Assembly: GCA_964497475.1 (NCBI GenBank)
Contig: CAZCDM010000151.1
Span: 1-5,609, forward strand
Direction of reading: 5' to 3'
From: CAZCDM01 sp964497475
GTDB lineage: Bacteria > Planctomycetota > Phycisphaerae > SM23-33
DNA: 5,609 bases
A program made the position numbers and the translations under genes. The notes under the pieces were generated by a model. It saw nothing but the letters and a program-made list of their open reading frames with translations. It searched no databases and was not told where the DNA came from. Positions 1 to 5,609 of this stretch are shown here, in pieces (within the stretch, counting starts at the first letter, position 1; every line of letters begins with the position of its first letter).

Positions 1-514
1 TATTGGTCAGGCGGTAGGTGAGGAGGGCGGCGGGAATGGCTGAGGTCTCGGCATCACCGGGGATCATGGGGTTGAAGGCTTCGAGTTCGACGGCCAGGGG
101 GAGTTCGTCGTCCTGGAATTCGATGCGGGCCGTGGGGTACGTGCCGTGAAAGACGGCCTCGGCGAAGCGCGGCAGGCCCGGCAGCTCGGACGGGCGAAGC
201 CCGCCGGGGCTGAAGTGAGGCGGCAGGAGGCGGCGCTCGACGATGCGGGCGAAGGTCTCCTTACCCTTCTTGCAGAACAGCCAGGGCATGGAGTAGGCCG
301 GGCGGTAGCCGAGGTTGGGGTTGTTGTAGATTTCCCAGTCGCGCAGCTGGCCCCGGCCGCCCAGGCCGATCGTGCCCGTGCCGATCCCGCCCAGCGGGAA
401 GGAGATTTCCTGCAGGGCATCGCCGGTGTACTGGCGGATGTCGGGGTTGTAGAGAGTGGCCTTGCCGGCAAGCAGGGCGGGGCGGGTTACTTTACGTTTG
501 GCGGCAGGGGTTAT
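1..514 (-). CDS. GH116 (GBA2-like) glycosidase, N-terminal part, truncated by window edge
   Basis: The minus-strand frame from 514 to the left edge encodes 171 residues that read as the N-terminal beta-sandwich domain of glycoside hydrolase family 116 (DUF608/GBA2_N). GH116 contains beta-glucosidases, beta-xylosidases and bile-acid glucosylceramidases. Seen: a Gly-rich motif FPLGGIGTGTIGLGG (residues 39-53), then RDWEIYNNPN (58-67), and later LEAFNPMIPGD followed by SAIPAALLTYRLTN near the edge, all in family order. The catalytic domain lies outside the window, so substrate specificity cannot be judged. There is no signal peptide, suggesting a cytoplasmic enzyme. The start is odd: AAGGAG at 521-526 sits 6 nt before ATA (514-512), and the frame has no ATG, GTG, TTG or CTG between the upstream stop TAA (562-560) and this codon. 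The first in-frame ATG (289-287) would delete the conserved Gly-rich motif. The gene lies 153 bp downstream of the BNR_4 gene on the same strand. Family call firm; exact start uncertain. Confidence 0.85.
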   Translation of the reverse strand, partial: MTPAAKRKVTRPALLAGKATLYNPDIRQYTGDALQEISFPLGGIGTGTIGLGGRGQLRDWEIYNNPNLGYRPAYSMPWLFCKKGKETFARIVERRLLPPHFSPGGLRPSELPGLPRFAEAVFHGTYPTARIEFQDDELPLAVELEAFNPMIPGDAETSAIPAALLTYRLTN

Positions 515-520
515 GGTGTA

Positions 521-526
521 CTCCTT
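521..526 (-). promoter_or_regulatory. Shine-Dalgarno of the GH116 gene, followed by ATA
   Basis: The minus strand reads AAGGAG, a near-perfect anti-16S match, then TACACC and the codon ATA. The 6-nt spacing is ideal for initiation at 514. This site is the main reason for placing the start there although the codon is not a standard start. Confidence 0.6.
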
Positions 527-570
527 GGGGCAGGGATGTTGAATGTCGTGTGCGGCACGTTATGGACTGG

Positions 571-628
571 CGGTTGCAGAATTGCAAGGGCCCGGCACGG
601 AATTCGCCGGCCCGGCGATTTGCAACCG
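571..628 (-). other. Nested inverted repeat between BNR_4 and GH116 genes
   Basis: An outer pair of perfect 8-bp arms (CGGTTGCA at 571-578, TGCAACCG at 621-628) encloses an inner GC-rich pair (588-596 with 606-613: GGGCC, a bulged C, GGC against GCCGGCCC, loop 597-605). Its position in the 153-bp gap between two co-directional genes suggests a hairpin in the transcript. There is no U-tract on the minus-strand side, so it is not a classical intrinsic terminator. It could stabilise the upstream message or attenuate read-through into GH116. The structure is read by eye; its function is inferred. Confidence 0.4.
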
Positions 629-667
629 GCTGCTCGGGCGCGGGGCGAGAAGCTTTTCGACTTCGCC

Positions 668-2029
668 TCACAGGACGCTGGGCCTTGCCGGGCCGGGTGC
701 CATTGCGGGCAATCGATAGACCGTGCCCGCCTTGTCGCAGAAGTACAGCCGGCTGGGCGAGGGCTGGCGGGCATGGCCGTCGGCCCAGAAGGCGTAAAAC
801 CCGTCGGCTGCATTGATCGGCCGGCGGACGAAGGTGTGGTTGTACTCGCTGTCGGACGTCAGCATGCCTTGGCGTTTCCACGTTCGCCCCTCGTCGCTCG
901 ACGTCCAGCAGGCGATCTCGCCGCCCGGATTGCCCGGCTGCGGTCCCGGTTCGGTGGAGGCGATGAGCTTCCACGTGCCGTCCGGCTCGAAGTAGAGGCT
1001 TCCCATGTCGTAATTGCAGTCGGCCGGACAGATCGTGCGAATCTCCCAGACCGATCCCGTCCAGCACGCCAGCTGCCAGAACCGCGGCTGGCCAGCCGGG
1101 CCCGAGCGAAAGTTCTTTGACGTGACGATCAGCACAACCGGGCGACCGGCTGGATCGAAGACCATATCCCGCACATAGACCAGTCGCCCCTCGGCGCGGA
1201 AGTCATGCACCAGGGCCGCATTGTCCCACTCGGTCACGGGCACCTCGACACCCTGCCCGGCAGCGTTCAGCCACGTCTTGCCCAGATCGGGACTCTGGAG
1301 ATAGTAGAGGTTCGTGCGGTAGTTGAGCCCGCCCTCGGCGGGGTGTGCATTAAAGGCCGTGCCAAACAACTCGCCACAGACCTCCGAGACCTGGTAATGG
1401 CCCTGATCGATGCGCCCCAGATCCTGCCACGCCCCCCAGCTCACGCCATCGGGACTATGAATAAAGCCAACCGATCGCCCTGCCCAGTCGGGCAGATACC
1501 TCGTCATGCCAGCCAGAAACCCCACCCCCGGAACGTGGCGGACCTGGAAGTAGGAAAAATTGTCCAGCGGCACGGGCTGACCGTCCTCCAGACGCGTCGC
1601 TTCGATCCGCTCGAAGCGTTCAATGGAGTAGGGATCGCAACTGCGATGGATGAACGACGGCCTGAGCCGTCCGTGCGAGGTTGAGAAAACCCAGACGTAG
1701 CCTTCCTCGTCGACGCTGATGACCGGGTTGTCGTGGGCGTCGCGCGTGACCTTGTCCAGAATAACCGTAGGCTGGCTGAGCAGCCCGGTCGCGTGGTCGA
1801 AGCAGCCGACACAATGCAGCAGAAAGCCCGTCGTCTCCTTGACGTCCCCTCCGCAATCGTAGGCCAACCAGTCCGTAGATTCATACGCCTCCGGCGTGGT
1901 CCCGCCGTAGCAGAAAAAGGTCTTGTTGACTTCCGGGCGATAGACAGCAAAAGGCGAGTGCTTGGCGCAGTACGTGCCCAGCCCGCCGGAATACTTGAAG
2001 CGGTATTCATCATCCGTGAGCTGGTTCAT
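668..2029 (-). CDS. BNR_4 family (sialidase-like beta-propeller) protein
   Basis: The open frame gives 453 aa from the ATG at 2029. It resembles the BNR_4 repeat family, predicted sialidase-fold beta-propellers found in carbohydrate-degradation loci; activity is generally untested. Seen: YSGGLGTYCAKH (13-24), KTFFCYGG (36-43), DAHDNPVISVDEEGYVWVFS (97-116), SHGRLRPSF (118-126), and Asp-box-like blade motifs SPDGVSW (192-198), SPDLGKTW (246-253) and SSDEGRTW (377-384). No signal peptide or membrane segment is seen. The true N-terminus is probably further upstream: the same frame continues without a stop to 2077 and encodes KIDGYRGVWY directly before the ATG, which looks conserved in this family, and no Shine-Dalgarno precedes 2029. 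Two starts are possible: CTG at 2077, right after a TGA, or the well-placed ATG at 2081, which is one base out of frame. It follows the DUF6485 gene with a gap of about 10 nt and is probably in the same operon. Family call fairly sure; substrate unknown. Confidence 0.82.
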   Translation of the reverse strand: MNQLTDDEYRFKYSGGLGTYCAKHSPFAVYRPEVNKTFFCYGGTTPEAYESTDWLAYDCGGDVKETTGFLLHCVGCFDHATGLLSQPTVILDKVTRDAHDNPVISVDEEGYVWVFSTSHGRLRPSFIHRSCDPYSIERFERIEATRLEDGQPVPLDNFSYFQVRHVPGVGFLAGMTRYLPDWAGRSVGFIHSPDGVSWGAWQDLGRIDQGHYQVSEVCGELFGTAFNAHPAEGGLNYRTNLYYLQSPDLGKTWLNAAGQGVEVPVTEWDNAALVHDFRAEGRLVYVRDMVFDPAGRPVVLIVTSKNFRSGPAGQPRFWQLACWTGSVWEIRTICPADCNYDMGSLYFEPDGTWKLIASTEPGPQPGNPGGEIACWTSSDEGRTWKRQGMLTSDSEYNHTFVRRPINAADGFYAFWADGHARQPSPSRLYFCDKAGTVYRLPAMAPGPARPSVL

Positions 2030-2087
2030 GTACCAGACGCCGCGATAGCCGTCGATTTTTTCATTGTAGGGTTTCAGTCATGTCGAT

Positions 2088-2092
2088 TCCTT
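2088..2092 (-). promoter_or_regulatory. Shine-Dalgarno of the BNR_4 gene, overlapping the upstream stop codon
   Basis: The minus strand reads CTGTAAGGAATCGACATG: the TAA stop of the DUF6485 gene (2093-2091) shares its two A bases with AAGGA (2092-2088), and an ATG follows at 2081-2079. This arrangement normally means translational coupling. The ATG opens only six codons (MTETLQ, then TGA) because the downstream BNR_4 frame is shifted by one base. Confidence 0.6.
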
Positions 2093-2285
2093 ACAGGTTC
2101 CAGGCTTTGGCGAAGGCTTCGAAGCTGCGGTCGTAGGTTTTTTCGACCGCGTCGGGGAAGCAGCACGCCGGAAGCTGACGGGCCTTGAGGTGGTACTGGA
2201 TGCACTCGCAGCAGACGCCCGCCCGGCTGCACCCGCCGTAGCTGCAATTGCAGAAGTCCAGGTTCTGATCTTTTTTGCATTCCAT
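2091..2285 (-). CDS. DUF6485 family small Cys-rich protein
   Basis: This 64-aa protein starts with MECKKDQNLDFCNCSYGGCS and matches my recollection of the DUF6485 family, whose function is unknown. It has nine cysteines (3, 12, 14, 19, 25, 26, 28, 41, 42) plus His32. They are arranged as CxC, then C, then CCxC, then CC, followed by the family-like ending FPDAVEKTYDRSFEAF (43-58). Such spacing suggests binding of zinc or an iron-sulfur cluster, but that is inference. The start at 2285 is supported by AAGGAG (2292-2297) spaced 6 nt before ATG; longer versions of the frame upstream lack such a site and read as non-conserved sequence. It is the first gene of the leftward group, and its stop overlaps the Shine-Dalgarno of the BNR_4 gene. 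Confidence 0.85.
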   Translation of the reverse strand: MECKKDQNLDFCNCSYGGCSRAGVCCECIQYHLKARQLPACCFPDAVEKTYDRSFEAFAKAWNL

Positions 2286-2318
2286 CGTAGTCTCCTTGCC
2301 GTACGCGATTCGCCCCAG

Positions 2319-2324
2319 AGTATA
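2319..2324 (-). promoter_or_regulatory. Possible -10 element for the leftward operon
   Basis: The minus strand reads TATACT, five of six matches to the sigma-70 -10 consensus, placing a transcription start about 27 nt before the DUF6485 ATG. The -35 side is weak: TTGTCA on the minus strand (2343-2338) is a good match but only 13 nt away, and the 17-nt position reads TGCATT. An alternative, CTGACA-N16-TATCCG, lies further upstream on the same strand. Low confidence. Confidence 0.25.
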
Positions 2325-2380
2325 GCCGATATGGGCGTGACAATGCACCGGGTATGCGGCGGATAAAATGTAAAAAACTC

Positions 2381-2408
2381 TTGTCAGCCAGAGGTGCCGC
2401 GGTAGGAT
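2381..2408 (+). promoter_or_regulatory. Candidate sigma-70 promoter of rpsA
   Basis: TTGTCA (2381-2386, five of six consensus) and TAGGAT (2403-2408, four of six) are separated by 16 nt. An A/T-rich tract (2361-2380) just upstream resembles an UP element, which is common for ribosomal genes. The predicted start is near 2415, giving a leader of about 147 nt. The call is by consensus only. Confidence 0.35.
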
Positions 2409-2442
2409 GTACAGTTCTGCTCTGTGAGGAGTGCGCGCAGAG

Positions 2443-2459
2443 GGCCGGACGGTCCGGCC
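2443..2459. repeat. 17-bp odd-centred palindrome in the rpsA leader
   Basis: Perfect 8-bp arms GGCCGGAC and GTCCGGCC flank a single G. In RNA the innermost pairs cannot close, so it would form a shorter GC stem; in DNA it could bind a dimeric protein. It lies about 30-45 nt downstream of the predicted rpsA transcription start. S1 leaders are known to carry autoregulatory structures in some bacteria, but nothing here proves that role. Confidence 0.4.
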
Positions 2460-2561
2460 GGCCTGTCGGCGAGGCGATGGAAAACGCCGGCGAGGTGCCC
2501 TGCTCATCGGGAGCCGGGAGCATCACCCGCATACACACCCCATACAGGAAACATATTTTAC

Positions 2562-4400
<1,839 letters not shown>

Positions 4401-4423
4401 GCCTCCCTCTCATTCGATTGCCC

Positions 4424-4455
4424 CGGGCTGCGGATTACACCGCAGCCCGTTTTTT
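4424..4455 (+). terminator. Intrinsic terminator of rpsA
   Basis: A perfect 10-bp GC-rich stem (CGGGCTGCGG at 4424-4433, CCGCAGCCCG at 4440-4449) with a 6-nt loop ATTACA is followed by six T residues (4450-4455). It begins 24 nt after the S1 stop codon. No A-run precedes the stem, so it should act only rightward. It separates rpsA from the downstream membrane-protein gene, which therefore needs its own promoter. Confidence 0.93.
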
Positions 4456-4481
4456 ATGCGCTCGCTCCCGGGCGGAGGCGT

Positions 4482-4510
4482 TTGCAATTGCCCCGGCCAT
4501 GCGATAGGGT
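4482..4510 (+). promoter_or_regulatory. Candidate promoter of the CNNM gene, possibly giving a leaderless mRNA
   Basis: TTGCAA (4482-4487, four of six) and TAGGGT (4505-4510, three of six, with the key T1, A2 and T6 present) are exactly 17 nt apart. The predicted transcription start, near 4517, falls within a few bases of the ATG at 4520, so the transcript could be leaderless. The match is modest, but a promoter is needed between the rpsA terminator and the ATG, and this is the best spaced pair I see. Confidence 0.35.
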
Positions 4511-4527
4511 CATGCCGTCATGACCCT
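4506..4527 (+). promoter_or_regulatory. Perfect 9-bp inverted repeat over the SD-like site and start codon of the CNNM gene
   Basis: Arms AGGGTCATG (4506-4514) and CATGACCCT (4519-4527) flank the loop CCGT. The left arm contains the only Shine-Dalgarno-like run (AGGG). The right arm contains the ATG start codon (4520-4522). As RNA, the hairpin would hide both. As DNA, it overlaps the candidate -10 element and the start region, where a repressor would act. A tiny frame, ATG CCG TCA TGA (4512-4523), also overlaps the real start by its ATGA. The pairing is seen directly; the regulatory role is inferred. Confidence 0.55.
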
Positions 4528-5560
4528 TCTGATCTGCTACGGTGCGCTGGCCCTGCTGGTGTCGTTTGTCTGCTCGCTGCTGGAGGCAAGCCTGCTTAGC
4601 CTGCCTCGCAGCCACATCGAGCTGATGATCGAGCATGGCTCGCAGGCCGGCGAGCGTCTCAAACACCTCAAGGAGAATATCGACCATCCTCTGGCGGCGA
4701 TTCTCACGCTGAACACCATTGCTCATACGGTCGGGGCGGCCGGTGTGGGTGCCCAGGCGGCGGTGGTCTTCGGCAGCGGGGCGGTGGGGTTGGCCAGCGC
4801 GTTGATGACTCTGGCGGTGCTGGTGCTCAGCGAGATCATTCCCAAGACGCTCGGGGCCGTCCATGCACGCCGCCTGGCCGGGCTGACCGCGTGGGTCACC
4901 ACCGGCATGATTGTCCTGTGCTACCCGGTGATCGTCCTGCTGGAGAGCATCAATCGGCTGATCCGCACCAAGCGCCACGGCGGGCAGGTGAGTCGCTGGG
5001 AGGTGTTTTCGACGATCCGCCTGGGGGGCCAGGGCGGGGCACTGGCCGAGCGGGAACATCGCATCGCGATGAACGTGCTGCATCTGGCGGGCGTGCGGCT
5101 TTCGGAGATTCTCACCCCGCGCGTGGTGCTGTTTTCTCTGCCGGCCGACCTGACCGTCGCCCAGGCCATCGCCGAGTATCACCCCATGCGGTTCTCTCGC
5201 ATTCCGCTGACGGGCGAGACGGTCGACCAGATCGACAGCTACGCCACGCGGTTCGACATTCACAAGGCGGCCGTCGAGGGCAACGACTCGCAGCCGCTGT
5301 GCGAGCTGGCCCAGCCGATGCTGATCCTGCCGGAGATGGCCTCGGTGGCCGACGCGCTGGAGCAGATGCTCGCCGGCTCGGAGCATATCGCCCTGGTCGT
5401 CGACGAGTATGGCGGCATCGAGGGCATTGTCACCCTGGAGGATGTGCTCGAGAGCCTCCTCGGCCAGGAGATCACCGACGAGACCGACCTCGTGGCCGAC
5501 ATGCGGAGCCTGACGGCCTTGAGCGAATCGCATCGGCCGGACCGGCCGGGCAACGCTTAG
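4520..5560 (+). CDS. CNNM (DUF21) and CBS-domain membrane protein, CorC/hemolysin-related
   Basis: This 346-aa protein has an N-terminal DUF21/CNNM membrane domain and a cytoplasmic CBS pair. CNNM/CorC proteins are linked to magnesium and cobalt homeostasis; the hemolysin label is historical. Hydrophobic segments lie at about 2-28, 56-84, 88-106 and 122-143. Family motifs are LLEASLLSLPRSHIE (20-34), LNTIAHTVGAAGVGAQA (64-80) and SEIIPKTLGAVHARRLA (104-120). The CBS region runs from about 195 to 318, starting at LSEILTPRVVLFSLP and ending with VVDEYGGIEGIVTLEDVLES and the LLGQEITDETD signature. The protein stops 23 residues after that signature and lacks the C-terminal CorC_HlyC domain of longer family members. 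This looks like a natural short form, since the DETD..ADMR ending resembles other short members as I recall them. An in-frame TAG at 4505-4507 closes the frame upstream, so ATG 4520 is the only good start. Tandem stops TAG TAA end the gene. The ion transported is not proven by sequence. Confidence 0.9.
   Translation: MTLLICYGALALLVSFVCSLLEASLLSLPRSHIELMIEHGSQAGERLKHLKENIDHPLAAILTLNTIAHTVGAAGVGAQAAVVFGSGAVGLASALMTLAVLVLSEIIPKTLGAVHARRLAGLTAWVTTGMIVLCYPVIVLLESINRLIRTKRHGGQVSRWEVFSTIRLGGQGGALAEREHRIAMNVLHLAGVRLSEILTPRVVLFSLPADLTVAQAIAEYHPMRFSRIPLTGETVDQIDSYATRFDIHKAAVEGNDSQPLCELAQPMLILPEMASVADALEQMLAGSEHIALVVDEYGGIEGIVTLEDVLESLLGQEITDETDLVADMRSLTALSESHRPDRPGNA
5534..5548. repeat. 15-bp odd-centred GC palindrome at the 3' end of the CNNM gene
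   Basis: CGGCCGG and CCGGCCG flank a single A, inside the last codons of the CNNM gene. It shares the CCGG-N-CCGG core style of the palindromes at 604-618 and 2443-2459. There is no T-run after it, so it is not an intrinsic terminator. It may be only a consequence of GC-rich codon use. Confidence 0.3.
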
Positions 5561-5609
5561 TAACTATCTCAAAACGGTCAATCGGTGTTTTCGGCGGTAC
5601 CAGAGCAGG

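Larger units (their letters stand above)
2286..2561. other. Divergent intergenic region between DUF6485 and rpsA
   Basis: This 276-bp gap separates the leftward group from rpsA. It holds candidate promoters for both directions, an A-rich stretch at 2361-2380, a 17-bp GC palindrome (2443-2459) and a direct 8-bp repeat CGGCGAGG (2467-2474 and 2488-2495). The S1 frame is open back to a GTG at 2424, but those 46 codons encode an Arg/Pro/Ala-rich stretch unlike S1, so I treat it as leader rather than coding. No RNA gene or known riboswitch was recognised. Confidence 0.6.

Noticed and set aside
64..471. 135-codon minus-strand open frame within the GH116 region
   Set aside because: It is in a different frame from the GH116 coding sequence, and its product is Ser/Ala/Pro/Arg-rich with no motifs.
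146..1120. 324-codon plus-strand open frame
   Set aside because: It runs antisense across two convincing minus-strand genes and their gap, and its product is Gly/Ala/Arg-rich with no recognisable domain. It is a GC-rich shadow.
2424..2561. N-terminal extension of S1 from a GTG at 2424
   Set aside because: The 46 extra residues are Arg/Pro-rich and unlike any S1 N-terminus, whereas the sequence from ATG 2562 aligns with S1 from its first residues.
4454..5533. 359-codon minus-strand open frame opposite the CNNM gene
   Set aside because: The composition is His/Gln/Arg/Gly-rich without domains, while the plus strand encodes clear DUF21 and CBS motifs.
5561..5609. C-terminus of a convergent minus-strand gene at the right edge
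   Set aside because: One minus frame ends at 5564 with a plausible basic tail (LLWYRRKHRLTVLR), but 14 codons are too few to support a gene, and other frames are equally open. No terminator is clear here.

Overview
This window looks like a chromosomal segment of a GC-rich bacterium (about 60% G+C by eye). The best guess is Planctomycetota, perhaps Phycisphaerae-like. This rests on a six-domain ribosomal protein S1 with a long acidic tail, a short-form CNNM/CBS membrane protein, and a small Cys-rich DUF6485 protein next to BNR_4 and GH116 carbohydrate-related genes. The phylum is an inference from general knowledge of these families; no search was run.

Layout. Positions 1-2285 hold three genes on the minus strand, read right to left: a 64-aa DUF6485 protein (2285-2091), a BNR_4-type beta-propeller protein (about 2077/2029-668) and the first 171 codons of a GH116/GBA2-like glycosidase (514-1, running off the left edge). 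The first two are almost certainly co-translated, because the DUF6485 stop codon overlaps the Shine-Dalgarno of the next gene. None of the visible N-termini carries a signal peptide, so the set looks like an intracellular sugar or glycoconjugate-handling cluster. Positions 2286-2561 are a divergent intergenic region with candidate promoters for both sides and a 17-bp GC palindrome in the leader of the rightward gene. Positions 2562-4400 on the plus strand encode ribosomal protein S1 (rpsA), followed by a strong intrinsic terminator at 4424-4455. Positions 4520-5560 on the plus strand encode a DUF21/CNNM plus CBS-pair membrane protein of the CorC/hemolysin-related type. No gene could be assigned in the last 49 bases.

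Most unusual points. (1) A perfect 9-bp inverted repeat with a 4-nt loop covers the only Shine-Dalgarno-like sequence and the start codon of the CNNM gene. A candidate promoter is placed so that the mRNA would be leaderless. The element is therefore either a translation-blocking hairpin or a DNA operator. (2) Two adjacent minus-strand genes have defective-looking starts. The GH116 gene has a good Shine-Dalgarno but ATA where ATG belongs. The BNR_4 gene has a good Shine-Dalgarno and ATG, but is one base out of frame with its conserved N-terminus. These could be sequencing errors, early decay or real non-canonical initiation. (3) The DUF6485 protein, of unknown function, appears translationally coupled to a carbohydrate gene. 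I found no clear evidence of an entirely new multi-gene system.
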